DNA from: CAVXDY01 sp963721335
GTDB lineage: Bacteria; Actinomycetota; Thermoleophilia; Miltoncostaeales; Miltoncostaeaceae
Assembly: GCA_963721335.1 (NCBI GenBank)
Contig: CAVRIV010000001.1
Coordinates: 124,001 to 188,000, forward strand
Direction: 5' to 3'
DNA: 64,000 nucleotides
The first letter of the stretch is position 1. Each line of letters starts with the position of its first letter. Under the pieces are notes generated by a model. The model ran no database searches and was not told where the DNA came from. It saw only the letters and a list, made by a program, of their open reading frames with translations. A program made the translations under genes and the position numbers. Shown here piece after piece: positions 24,764 to 32,218 of the stretch.

Positions 24764-26268
24764 CGGGTCACCGGCGCGTCGAGGGAGGGCGGAGGGGCGA
24801 CCGGCGGGCTCGTGCGAGCCCAGGCGCGGCATGCGCGACGCCGCCGCCGCGCCGGCCAGCAGGAAGACGGCCGCCACCAGGAGCGCCGTGCGAAAGCCGT
24901 CGGCCACGAGGTCGCGCCCCGACGGGGCCACCTGGCCGAGGGCGCGATCCAGGCCGGTGGACAGGTAGGCGTGCAGGATCGCGCCGAGGAGGGCGGCGCC
25001 CAGGGCGCCGCCGGTGTAGCGGCTGATGTTGGGCAGGGCCGACGCGACGCCCAGCCGGGCCGAGGGCACGTCGTGGATCGCGGTGGCGGTGATGGGCGCG
25101 GTCGACACGGCGAGGCCGCAGCCGAAGCAGATCGAGGCCGGGCAGGACCGCTCCGTAGCTCTGCGAGGACGACGCCAGCGCCATCCAGACGGCTCCGCCC
25201 GAGGCCGCGAGGAGGCCGGCGGTGGCGAGACGCTCCGAGCCCACCCGGCCGATCCAGCGGCCCGCGATCGGGGCGACGACCATGAAGGAGGCCGCGACCG
25301 GCGTGATGCCGAGGGCGAGTTGCACCGCGCTGAATCCGAGCACGGCGGTCAGGTAGAAGGGCAGCAGGATGAGGGTGCCGAAGAGGGCCGCCGAGGAGGC
25401 CATCGCGGCGAGGTTGGCGGTGGCCGCGACCGGCGGCGGAGCAGGCGCAGGTCGATCATCGGGCTGGCTCGCCCGGGACTCGTGCCACACGAACAGCGCC
25501 AGCCCGGCCACGCCCACCGCCGCGGAGACGAGGGTGGGGGCCGAGGTCCATCCCCAGGCCTCGCCGCGCGACAGCGCCACCAGCAGCGAGAAGAGGCCGA
25601 CCGCGGCGAGCGCCGCGCCCGAGCAGGTCGAAGTCGCGGTCGGCATCCGGCGGCCGCAGCTCGACCAGGACGAGGAAGGCGCCGGCGAGCACCAGCGCGC
25701 CCATCACCGGGCTGAACCAGAAGACGCTGCGCCAGCCGAAGCTCCCCACCAGCACGCCCGCGATGTTCAGCGCCAGCACCGGGGCCATCCCGAGCACCCC
25801 GCCCATCACGCCGAGGGCGCGCCCCGCGCTCACGCGGGCCGAAGAGCTCCGCCGCGTAGGCGTACGCCGTCGGCGCCATCGCGCAGGCGCCCACCGCCTG
25901 GAGGATGCGGAACGCGATCAGCGAGGGTGCGTTCCACGCGAGGGCGCAGAGGATCGAGCGCGCCGCAGAGCACGATCACGCCGGTCACGAAGACGCGGCG
26001 GCGGCCGTAGAGGTCGCCCGCGCGGCCCGCCACCGCGAGCAGCGTGGCCTGGGTGACGAGGAAGCCGGTCACGACCCACGAGATCGTCGGGACGTCCACG
26101 CCCGAGGTCGGCCGCCATCGCGGGCAGGGCGATGTTGACGATGCTGACGTTGACGACCGAGAGCATCATCCCGCTCGCCACGACCATCAGCGCCATCCAG
26201 CGCCAGCGTGGGTGGGCGAGCAGCCGCGCCCGGAGCGCCACGACGCGTGCGGCGGCGCGGTCCCTCAC
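24760..26268 (-). CDS. MFS transporter, DHA2 (EmrB/QacA) type, heavily frameshifted
   Basis: A drug:proton antiporter-like protein in at least five frame segments. The first helix reads WMALMVVASGMMLSVVNVSIVNIALPAMAADLG, the DHA2 signature with D/N in helix 1. Then follow TISWVVTGFLVTQATLLAVAGRAGDLYGRRRVFV (motif A), GACAMAPTAYAYAAELFGPRERG and LGVMGGVLGMAPVLALNIAGVLVGSFGWRSVFW (motif C). A C-terminal half ending in MPRLGSH comes last. Fourteen helices would fit the length of about 500 residues. I regard the breaks as sequencing errors because all parts are well kept. It precedes the LLM gene in one transcript. Confidence 0.8.
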
Positions 26269-26305
26269 CCGCTGAGTGTAATCGCGCGCGTGGAGTAGTC
26301 GAACC

Positions 26306-26903
26306 GTGGCCGACTCGGGCGAGAAGCTGTGGCGCTACGCGAGCCTGGCCCGGCTCTGGTCGTGGAGCCTGATCGTCGTGGCCGCCGCTTCTGCTCGGGC
26401 TGTCGGTGGCCATCCAGGCCGGCGCCGACGATGGCCTGTCGGGCCGCTGGTTCGCGGCGGCCCTCGGGATCGCGGGCCTCAGCGGGGTGATCCTGTTCCC
26501 GTTCTTCCGGGTGTGGCTCCGGAAGACCGCGCTGCCGTCGGTGCGGCTGCCGCAGGCCGTGCGGGCCACCGGACCGCGCCGGCTCGAGGCGAGCCCCCGC
26601 GACTGGCGGCGCTGGGGGCTCTTCACCGGCGTGGTCCTGCTGGTGGGGGGAGCCGCGATGCTGGTCTTCCTGGTCGGCGTGCTCGGGCGCGGGGGCACCG
26701 CGGAGGGCGTGGTCGTGGGGATGCTCGCGGCCTGGGGGGCCGCGACCCTCGAGGACGCGCGGCGCATCCGGGCGACCGAGGAGGCGGAGGGGCGTCGCTA
26801 CTACGCCGCCTGCCGCCGCCCCACGGGCGTGGGGGGCAAGCTGGTCTGGCTCCCGCGGCGCGCCGCGAGCGGGGCGGGCGTCGCCGCGCCGGGACCCGTC
26901 TGA
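26306..26903 (+). CDS. Hypothetical four-span membrane protein (one frameshift)
   Basis: Begins with GTG at 26306 (VADSGEKLWRYASLARLWSW) and changes frame near 26395. The hydrophobic segments are SLIVVAAA, then FAAALGIAGLSGVILFPFF, WGLFTGVVLLVGGAAMLVFLV and a shorter AEGVVVGMLAAWGAATL. The C-terminal 40 residues are polar with two Arg/Glu-rich helices. No family is recognised. It is divergent from the MFS transporter and convergent with the small Cys-containing protein that follows. Confidence 0.6.
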
Positions 26904-26904
26904 G

Positions 26905-27006
26905 CTAGTCCTCCGGGAGCTCTCGCAGGAGGTCGCGGAACAGACGGTCCGGCCGCTCGGCGTAGAGCTCGGTGCGGCCGCATTTCACGCAGGTCTCCGC
27001 GCGCAT
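26905..27006 (-). CDS. Small CxxC protein (33 aa, possibly 41)
   Basis: ATG at 27006 with GGTGA eight bases upstream gives MRAETCVKCGRTELYAERPD, then a charged helix RLFRDLLRELPED. An in-frame upstream ATG would add eight residues. The CVKCGRTE motif is half of a zinc ribbon or a redox pair. It is divergent from the thioredoxin operon about 100 bp away, so it may share its regulatory region. Function is unknown, and the short length leaves doubt. Confidence 0.4.
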   Translation of the reverse strand: MRAETCVKCGRTELYAERPDRLFRDLLRELPED

Positions 27007-27102
27007 CGCGCTCACCTGGCCGGAGGCCATCGCCGAGCGCCGGCGCTTGAGTGACACGATGCCGGAGAGCGACCGTGTGCTCCACCGGTCCGCCGACACT
27101 GG

Positions 27103-27131
27103 TTACAGGTGTTCGGGCACGGTGGTAACCT
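27103..27131 (+). promoter_or_regulatory. Promoter of the trxB operon (-35 TTACAG, -10 TAACCT)
   Basis: TTACAG (27103-27108) and TAACCT (27126-27131) are separated by exactly 17 bp, the optimal spacing. The expected start of transcription, about 27138, falls inside the dyad that follows directly. The leader then runs to a GGAGGAGG ribosome site before the TTG start of trxB. Confidence 0.65.
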
Positions 27132-27147
27132 ATACCCCTGTGGGTAT
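27132..27147. promoter_or_regulatory. Candidate CsoR/CstR-family operator over the trxB start site
   Basis: ATACCC CTGT GGGTAT has two perfect 6-bp arms around a 4-bp centre. It begins at the base after the -10 box and covers the expected transcript start, a position that would block initiation. Dyads with AT-flanked C and G tracts of this kind are what CsoR-family repressors bind, and such a repressor is encoded at the end of the same operon. Confidence 0.65.
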
Positions 27148-27172
27148 GAGTGGGACCGAGGAGGAGGGCTCC

Positions 27173-28150
27173 TTGGCGGACCTCCACGACGTGATCATCA
27201 TCGGCGGCGGCCCCGCCGGCTACACCGCGGCGATCTACGCCGCGCGCGCCAACCTGTCGCCGCTGGTGGTCGAGGGCTTCGGCGCGGGTGGGCAGCTCAT
27301 GCTGACGACGCGACGTCGAGAACTACCCGGGGTTCCCCGACGGGATCCAGGGCCCGGAGCTGATGCAGCACATGCGCGCCCAGGCCGAGCGGTTCGGCGC
27401 CACGCTGGTGGCCACGGACGTGAGCCGCGTTGACCTCTCCTCGCGCCCCTTCGGCGTGTGGATCGACGACGAGGAGCACCGCGCCAAGAGCATCATCATC
27501 TCCACCGGCGCCACGGCGCGCTGGCTCGACCTGCCCAGCGAGAGCCGCCTGCGCGGCTTCGGGGTGTCGACCTGCGCGACCTGCGACGGCTTCTTCTTCC
27601 GCGACAAGCAGATGGTGGTCGTGGGCGGCGGCGACTCGGCGATGGAGGAGGCGCTGTTCCTGGCGCGCATGGCCTCGTCGCGTCACGATCGTCCACCGGC
27701 GCGACGAGTTCCGCGCCTCGCGGATCATGGCCGAGCGCGCCATGGCCAACGACAAGATCCACGTGCGCTGGAACGCCGCCGTCGAGGAGGTCGTCGGCAA
27801 CGACGTGGTCGAGGCGGTCCGGGTGCGCGACACCGTGACCGGCGAGCTCGAGGACATCCCGGCCTCGGCGATGTTCGTGGCCATCGGCCACGACCCCAAC
27901 GACGGGGCTGTTCGCCGGCCAGCTCGAGCTGGACGAGGCCGGGTACGTCGTCACCGACGGGACGCGCACGAGCGTCGAGGGCGTCTTCGCCTGCGGGGAC
28001 GTGCAGGACACCGTGTACAAGCAGGCGGTCACGGCGGCAGGCAGCGGCTGCATGGCGGCCATGGACGCCGAGCGCTGGCTCGAGGGCCAGGGCGACGACA
28101 CGACGGCGGAGCCCGCGGGGGCCCTCGCCAGCCGAAAGGACGGGGACTGA
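27173..28150 (+). CDS. trxB: Thioredoxin reductase (three insertions)
   Basis: NADPH-dependent flavoprotein that reduces thioredoxin. The FAD motif VIIIGGGPAGYTAAIYAARA is at the start, the redox pair in STCATCDGFFF, the NADPH motif VVVGGGDSAMEEALFLARMA and VHRRDEFRAS follow, and the second FAD motif is GVFACGDVQDTVYKQAVTAAGSGC. Extra bases near 27307 (before GACGTCGAGAAC), near 27680 and near 27906 (GGGG for GGG) break the frame; removing each restores the family sequence. TTG at 27173 is chosen because GGAGGAGG lies six bases upstream. trxA begins one base after its stop. First gene of a four-gene operon. Confidence 0.95.
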
Positions 28151-28474
28151 ATGGCGGACGACCTTCTCGAGATCACGGTGGACAACTTCCAGGGCACGGT
28201 CCTGGACAACGAGAAGCCGGTGCTGGTCGACTTCTGGGCCGAGTGGTGCGGCCCGTGCCGGACGATCGCCCCGGTCGTGGAGCAGATCGCGAAGGAGCGC
28301 AGTGAGACCCTCGTCGTGGGGAAGCTGAACGTCGATGAGAACCCCGCGATCGCGCAGCGCTACAACGTGAACGGCATTCCGTTCATCGGGCTCTTCGAGC
28401 ACGGCCAGCTGGCCCGCCACGCCGTGGGCGCCATGCCGAAGGCGCAACTCGAGCGCGCGCTCGGCCTGGAGTAG
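28151..28474 (+). CDS. trxA: Thioredoxin
   Basis: A 107-residue intact thioredoxin. The active site is VDFWAEWCGPCRTIAPVVEQ near residue 33, followed by KLNVDENPAIAQRYNVNGIP with the cis-Pro loop. After the cis-Pro the sequence is FIGLFEHGQL where most thioredoxins have TLLLF, a small change in the substrate groove. It begins one base after trxB (TGA ATG) and is certainly cotranscribed. It delivers electrons to disulfides and, in other bacteria, to protein and small-molecule persulfides, which matters for the regulator at the end of the operon. Confidence 0.97.
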   Translation: MADDLLEITVDNFQGTVLDNEKPVLVDFWAEWCGPCRTIAPVVEQIAKERSETLVVGKLNVDENPAIAQRYNVNGIPFIGLFEHGQLARHAVGAMPKAQLERALGLE

Positions 28475-28480
28475 CGGCCG

Positions 28481-28708
28481 ATGCCGAGCTACGACCTGGC
28501 CTGTACCGGCTGCGACCATCGCTTCGAGGCGTTCCGCCAGGGCTTCCTGCGCGACGAGGATCGGGTCTGCCCCGACTGCGGCGCCGCGGAGGCGCGGCAG
28601 CTCTTCACGGGGTTCGTGACCTCCCGGCCCAGCGGCGGCGATGCCGAGCCCCGGGTGGTGGGCTTCGGCGGCGCGGGCTGCTGCGGCGGCTCCTGCGGCT
28701 GCGGTTGA
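28481..28708 (+). CDS. FmdB-type zinc-ribbon protein (75 aa)
   Basis: Starts MPSYDLACTGCDHRFEAF and continues with RVCPDCGAAEARQLFTGF, the CxxC...CxxC zinc ribbon of the FmdB family of small putative regulators. The C-terminus is unusually Cys/Gly-rich (GAGCCGGSCGCG), with four more cysteines that could hold a metal or react with sulfur species. GGAG lies eight bases before the ATG. It sits between trxA and the CsoR/CstR-like repressor. Biochemical function of the family is not established. Confidence 0.82.
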   Translation: MPSYDLACTGCDHRFEAFRQGFLRDEDRVCPDCGAAEARQLFTGFVTSRPSGGDAEPRVVGFGGAGCCGGSCGCG

Positions 28709-28720
28709 GGACGCGGCCCC

Positions 28721-28996
28721 ATGGCCACCGTCTCACCCTCGCCTGACCAGCTCGTGGTGCGCCTGCGCCGCGCGGAGGGTCAGCTCCGGGGCGTGCAGCG
28801 GATGCTCGAGGAGGGCTCCGACTGCCAGCAGGTCCTGATCCAGCTCGCGGCCGTCAAGGCGGCCGTGGACCAGGTGGGCCTTCACCTGATCTCCGAGCGA
28901 CTGCGCTCGTGCATGCTGGACGGAGGAAGCGACTGCGCCGAACAGTTCGACGACGCGGTCGCCACGTTCCTCCGGTACGCCAGCCTGCGCCCCTGA
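28721..28996 (+). CDS. CsoR-family (DUF156) repressor, CstR-like
   Basis: A 91-residue all-helical repressor. VRLRRAEGQLRGVQRMLEEG and LIQLAAVKAAVDQV are the family signature. In copper sensors the ligands are Cys36, His61 and Cys65. The aligned residues here are Cys35, Arg60 and Cys64, so the copper-binding His is missing while both thiols remain. That is the pattern of CstR-type sensors, which react with sulfide or persulfide instead of copper. An additional Cys72 is present. It closes the trxB-trxA operon, and a matching dyad lies at the operon promoter, so self-repression is likely. Redox or sulfur sensing is inferred from residues only. Confidence 0.85.
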   Translation: MATVSPSPDQLVVRLRRAEGQLRGVQRMLEEGSDCQQVLIQLAAVKAAVDQVGLHLISERLRSCMLDGGSDCAEQFDDAVATFLRYASLRP

Positions 28997-29058
28997 GAGC
29001 CGGCTGACAGCCCGAACCGATCGGGCCGCGGTTCGCTCGTCCCTCGTCGCGGAACCAT

Positions 29059-29072
29059 TTCCCGATCGGGAA
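29059..29072. repeat. CCCGATCGGG palindrome, copy 2
   Basis: TTCCCGATCGGGAA, a perfect 14-bp dyad and the longest copy. It lies 62 bp after the repressor gene. A shorter relative, CCGATCGG, is at 29017-29024. The gap 28997-29202 contains no open frame of interest, only these repeats. Confidence 0.65.
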
Positions 29073-29147
29073 TCGGGGAGAGCAGCAATGGATCCACGGA
29101 CGCCGGGGGCGTCGCTGCGGGCCGCCCCCCAGGAGTGGCGAGTCGAT

Positions 29148-29159
29148 TCCCGATCGGGA
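29148..29159. repeat. CCCGATCGGG palindrome, copy 3
   Basis: TCCCGATCGGGA, perfect 12-bp dyad, centre 88 bp from copy 2 and 24 bp from copy 4. Confidence 0.65.
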
Positions 29160-29171
29160 TTCGTCTGATCT

Positions 29172-29183
29172 TCCCGATCGGGA
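29172..29183. repeat. CCCGATCGGG palindrome, copy 4
   Basis: TCCCGATCGGGA, perfect 12-bp dyad, 19 bp from the stop codon of the receiver-like gene on the minus strand. Confidence 0.65.
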
Positions 29184-29202
29184 TGTTGTCGAAGGTGGCC
29201 CA

Positions 29203-29625
29203 TCACAGAGCCGCCACCCGGGCGGCCGCCCCGTTGCGAGGGGCCGCCGCCTTGGCCCGCGCCAGCGCCGAGCGCCGAAGCGCCTGGCAGACCGACAGGG
29301 CCACCCGGTAGCCGGCGTCCGACTCCGAGCCGGTCAGCAGCATCGTGCCCGCCGGGCGCCCCGAGAGGGCCCGCACCAGGCGCCGGGGGCGCTCGGAGAC
29401 GATCATCACCGGCCGCTCGTCGGCGGTCAGCCCCTCGGCGAGCTCTCCCCAGTCGGCGTCCTCGCCGCGCAGGTCGAGCATCACGATGTCACCGCTTGCC
29501 GGGGCGGTGCGGTCGTGGCGGGCCTCGGCGGCCATCACCACGTAGCCCAGGCGCGTGAGCGTCTGGCACAGCGCCGATCGTCCGACCCCCTCGGGTCCCA
29601 GGACGAGAATCTGCATCGCTTGCAT
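29203..29625 (-). CDS. Receiver-like protein without output domain (140 aa)
   Basis: ATG at 29625 opens a frame with a CheY-like alternation of strands and helices: MQILVLGPEGVGRSAL, RLGYVVMAAEAR, then GDIVMLDLRGED where the phospho-Asp would be, RPVMIVSERPRRLVRAL and a C-terminal helix. The usual acidic pair after strand 1 is replaced (GPEG), and the GPEGVGRS sequence looks more like a P-loop of GxxGxGRS form without the Lys. It is therefore either a pseudo-receiver or a small nucleotide-binding protein. No DNA-binding or enzymatic domain follows. Family not identified with certainty. Confidence 0.6.
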   Translation of the reverse strand: MQAMQILVLGPEGVGRSALCQTLTRLGYVVMAAEARHDRTAPASGDIVMLDLRGEDADWGELAEGLTADERPVMIVSERPRRLVRALSGRPAGTMLLTGSESDAGYRVALSVCQALRRSALARAKAAAPRNGAAARVAAL

Positions 29626-29676
29626 CGGACGTACCCCAATCTCTCTCGCGAAGTGTGTGCGCCGCCTATGTGGGCG

Positions 29677-29699
29677 CGGGACGCGGAGTGCCCGTCCCG
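29677..29699 (-). terminator. Hairpin after the Pro-rich gene
   Basis: CGGGACG and CGTCCCG form a perfect 7-bp stem with a 9-base loop, 31 bp downstream of the Pro-rich gene stop on the minus strand. It could end that transcript before the receiver-like gene. No T-tract. Confidence 0.3.
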
Positions 29700-29729
29700 A
29701 GGCGCACCTCGGGTGGGGCAGGGGGGTAC

Positions 29730-30872
29730 TTAGCCGGGTCGGCGGACCGCCAGGCGATGCCCGGCCTGGGAGCGCAGAAGGCCCCACAGGACAAGGCGCT
29801 CTCCGGTGCCCGGGCGCGGGGCCAGGGCGAAGGCGAGGATCACCGCGAGCTGGACGAACAGGAACAGGGTGCTCTGCAGCGGCAGGCTGCCGCTGCCCGG
29901 AAGGACGTAGCTGGCCAGCACCGCCAGGAGCGAGGAGCCCACCGGAGCGGGTCCGCCCTGGGCCTCCAGGCGCATGTCGAACGGGCTGGGACCCGGCTGG
30001 GCGGGCGCGCCGAAGGCGGCCGTACCCTGATCGCGCGGGCTGGGCGCCGAGGCGATCTCATTGGATCGCTTCAGGCTGATCGGGTCGTGGAAGCCGGCGC
30101 TCTCGATCGTCTTGTCGGCCAGCGGACCACTCGGATCGGCCGCGCCGGCCGGAGTGACCAGGACCGGCTTCGCCGGGCCACCCAAGACGGAGGTGGGCAC
30201 CGCGTCGGCGACCCGCGGGTTCGCGGGGGGCGCGACGGGAAGCGCGATCGACCTGTCCACGGCGTCGGTCGCGGGAGACACCACATCGGGGACGACCGGG
30301 ACGGCGGCGGCGCGGTCACGCGGCACGTCGGGGATCGTCGGAAGCGTGGGTGTCAGCTCCGGCAGGAGCGGAGCGACGACCGGCAGCAGCTCGGCCAGCG
30401 GCGGAGCGATCGGAAGGACCGGCAGCGGCAGCTCCTCGATGAGGGGAGGAGCAGGCGTGACCGGCGCGGGACCACTCGAAGGCGGTGGCGCGGGCTGGGG
30501 GGTGGGGGCCGGGACGGGCTGAGGCGCCGGGGTCGCGACCGGCGGTGTCGGCGCGGGTGCCTCGGTGGCCGGGGTCGGAGCCAGCTCGGGAGCGGGCTGG
30601 AACCCTGGCGGCGGTGCGGGCTCGGTGGTCGCCGGAGCGGGCTCGTCGGCGGGTGCCGCGGTCTGCTCGGGCGCGGGGGGCTCGGTGGAGCCCGTCGTCT
30701 CAGCCGGCTCCTGGGTCTGCGCGGCCGGCGGGTCGGCGACGGCGGTGGAGCCCTCGGTGGGCTCCGCGCCGGCGGCCAGTGCCGGGATCGCGAGAGCCAG
30801 CAGGACACCGATGACGAGCGCACTGAGCCAGGCGGCAGGGCCGAGGCTGGGACGTGTGCGCGAGGAGGTCAT
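29730..30872 (-). CDS. Secreted Pro/Ala-rich protein with C-terminal membrane anchor
   Basis: A 380-residue intact protein from ATG at 30872. It has a signal peptide (hydrophobic run LSALVIGVLLALAIPALAAG near residues 16-35), then about 130 residues of Pro, Ala, Thr and Glu in low-complexity repeats. A Pro/Leu/Val-rich spacer and a less biased region with SIALPVAPPANPRVADAVPT follow. Near the end a hydrophobic segment (LFLFVQLAVILAFALA) precedes a basic tail, so the protein probably spans the cell wall and remains anchored in the membrane. A longer frame upstream exists, but the signal fits this ATG. Function unknown. Confidence 0.7.
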   Translation of the reverse strand: MTSSRTRPSLGPAAWLSALVIGVLLALAIPALAAGAEPTEGSTAVADPPAAQTQEPAETTGSTEPPAPEQTAAPADEPAPATTEPAPPPGFQPAPELAPTPATEAPAPTPPVATPAPQPVPAPTPQPAPPPSSGPAPVTPAPPLIEELPLPVLPIAPPLAELLPVVAPLLPELTPTLPTIPDVPRDRAAAVPVVPDVVSPATDAVDRSIALPVAPPANPRVADAVPTSVLGGPAKPVLVTPAGAADPSGPLADKTIESAGFHDPISLKRSNEIASAPSPRDQGTAAFGAPAQPGPSPFDMRLEAQGGPAPVGSSLLAVLASYVLPGSGSLPLQSTLFLFVQLAVILAFALAPRPGTGERLVLWGLLRSQAGHRLAVRRPG

Positions 30873-30906
30873 CAGGAGATCGCCGGCGTCACCGCATCGT
30901 CGGATC

Positions 30907-30926
30907 GCTGGACGGAGTCGTCCAGC
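30907..30926 (-). promoter_or_regulatory. Leader hairpin of the Pro-rich gene
   Basis: GCTGGACG GAGT CGTCCAGC is a perfect 8-bp stem with a 4-base loop, 35 bp before the ATG of the Pro-rich gene. If transcription starts near the palindrome further upstream it lies in the mRNA leader. Confidence 0.35.
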
Positions 30927-30938
30927 CGTGCGGAACAT

Positions 30939-30953
30939 ACACCGAATCGGTGT
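30939..30953. promoter_or_regulatory. 15-bp palindrome upstream of the Pro-rich gene
   Basis: ACACCGA A TCGGTGT has two perfect 7-bp arms. On the minus strand a TATGTT sequence at 30939-30934 overlaps its edge and could be a -10 box, so this dyad may be an operator. It lies between the HAD gene stop and the Pro-rich gene. Confidence 0.4.
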
Positions 30954-30986
30954 TTCAAGCACGGTTCTGGCGGTTTTTTCAATCCT

Positions 30987-31694
30987 CTAACAACCGACCA
31001 GACGCCGGAGGTTGACGAGTGAGCGGACGCGCGGACAGGGCGCGTCCGGATGCGCGTCCGAGCGGTCGATCAAAATCCCCCGCACGCCGGCCCCTCGGGC
31101 ACCCGCGCAGTCGTATTCCGGGTGGTCCCCGCAGTGGATCGCGCGCGCGGGCATCACCCCAAGGAGGGACAGCGCGTGGGCGAAGATCGCGGGGTCGGGC
31201 TTGCCAACACCCACGACGGCGCTCACGGCCACCGCCTCGAAGCGCCCGGCCACCCCCAGGCCGGCCAGGACATCGCCCAGGCTCACGTCCCAATTGCTGA
31301 CCACGGCCAGGCGCAGCCCGGCCGCCGCCAGATCGTCGAGGGCCGGGAGGGCGTCGGGGAGCAGCTCGAAGCGCAGGCTCTCGACCAGGATGTCGGCCAG
31401 GCGCGCGAGGGGAGGGACGTCGGGGCCGAGCCCCTCGGCGAGGGCGCGCGCGCAGTCGAGGCGCAGGGCCGCCAGCGAGGCGGCGTCGCGCCCGCGGTCG
31501 TGGTGGCGCCGGTAGAACCGGATCTCGCCCGCCAGCGCCGCCTCCACCCGCTCCGCCGGATGGCGGTGGCCCTCCGCCGCCAGCCGGTCGCGCAGACGCG
31601 CCCCCGGGTCGCGCAGCTCCACCAGGGTGCCGTAGGCGTCGAGCAGCACCGCCTCGACGGGCGACCCGCCCCGCCGGGCATCCGGATGGCCCAC
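30987..31694 (-). CDS. HAD-family hydrolase
   Basis: A phosphatase-like HAD enzyme of up to 235 residues. Motif I is LLDAYGTLVEL (nucleophile Asp, with Tyr where phosphatases normally have the second Asp), motif II VVSNWD, motif III the Lys in VGVGKPDPAIF and motif IV CGDHPEYDCAGARGAG. The helical cap between motifs I and II classifies it as subfamily IA. GTG at 31694 gives a 15-residue extension; GTG at 31649, right before motif I, is a plausible alternative start. The missing general acid/base Asp suggests a dehalogenase-like or altered reaction. Divergent from the gene pair that ends with the penicillin-binding protein. Confidence 0.85.
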   Translation of the reverse strand: MGHPDARRGGSPVEAVLLDAYGTLVELRDPGARLRDRLAAEGHRHPAERVEAALAGEIRFYRRHHDRGRDAASLAALRLDCARALAEGLGPDVPPLARLADILVESLRFELLPDALPALDDLAAAGLRLAVVSNWDVSLGDVLAGLGVAGRFEAVAVSAVVGVGKPDPAIFAHALSLLGVMPARAIHCGDHPEYDCAGARGAGVRGILIDRSDAHPDAPCPRVRSLVNLRRLVGC

Positions 31695-31696
31695 GC

Positions 31697-31702
31697 TATG
31701 AT
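31697..31702 (+). promoter_or_regulatory. -10 box before the membrane-anchored protein/PBP pair
   Basis: TATGAT lies 34 bp before the ATG at 31736 and leaves a leader with GGAG eight bases before the start. No -35 box. Confidence 0.4.
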
Positions 31703-31735
31703 CCCGGTCGCCGTGCGGCGATCGGAGTTCGCGGA

Positions 31736-32218
31736 ATGCGTGTGACGCGCCGGCGCATCGTCTGGACGGTGGCCGTCGTCGTGGTTGCGGCGCTGGCGTG
31801 GGCCCCGGCGGTCATCGCCAACCACCTTGCCGATGGGCCCGGTGGCGCGGAGGTCGGTCGTGCGAGGCTGGATCGCGGATGGGAGTTCGTCTATCACGCC
31901 GTACGGCTTTCGCGGGGCGCGCAACTCGGCACGGATGACTCCGCGCTCGAGCGAGCGCGCGAGCGGTGGGCCGGCCCACCGGCCGTCGCCCGGTCGGTGC
32001 GCCTCGTGTACATGGACGGCCCCTTCACCGTGCCCGTCCCCGAGGGCGGGGCGCAGCCCGATCCCGAGCGCCGGACGGCGGTCCCGCTGTCGCGCCTGGG
32101 CTGGGTCGTGCGCGGGCCGGTCCGCGGGGGCCCCGAGCAGGTGATCGGCCTGCTCGACTACGCCTCGGGCCGGGTCGCCTGGGACATCCGCCCGCTGCCG
32201 GGGACGGCCGCCCGATGA
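31736..32218 (+). CDS. Membrane-anchored hypothetical protein (160 aa)
   Basis: ATG at 31736, then a basic head (MRVTRRR) and one hydrophobic segment (IVWTVAVVVVAALAWAPAVIA), so the rest is extracytoplasmic. The outer part has polar strands (SVRLVYMDGPFTVPVP, RLGWVVRGPVRGG) and no cysteine. Its stop overlaps the start of the class A penicillin-binding protein as ATGA, so it may work with it in the cell wall. I do not recognise the family. Intact. Confidence 0.7.
   Translation: MRVTRRRIVWTVAVVVVAALAWAPAVIANHLADGPGGAEVGRARLDRGWEFVYHAVRLSRGAQLGTDDSALERARERWAGPPAVARSVRLVYMDGPFTVPVPEGGAQPDPERRTAVPLSRLGWVVRGPVRGGPEQVIGLLDYASGRVAWDIRPLPGTAAR

Noticed and set aside
27290..27920. Programmed frameshifting in trxB
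   Set aside because: Three separate breaks with no slippery sequence or stop nearby, and all are repaired by removing one base; error is simpler.
28997..29202. A small gene in the palindrome gap
   Set aside because: No frame there has a ribosome site or protein-like composition; the gap is best explained by the repeats.
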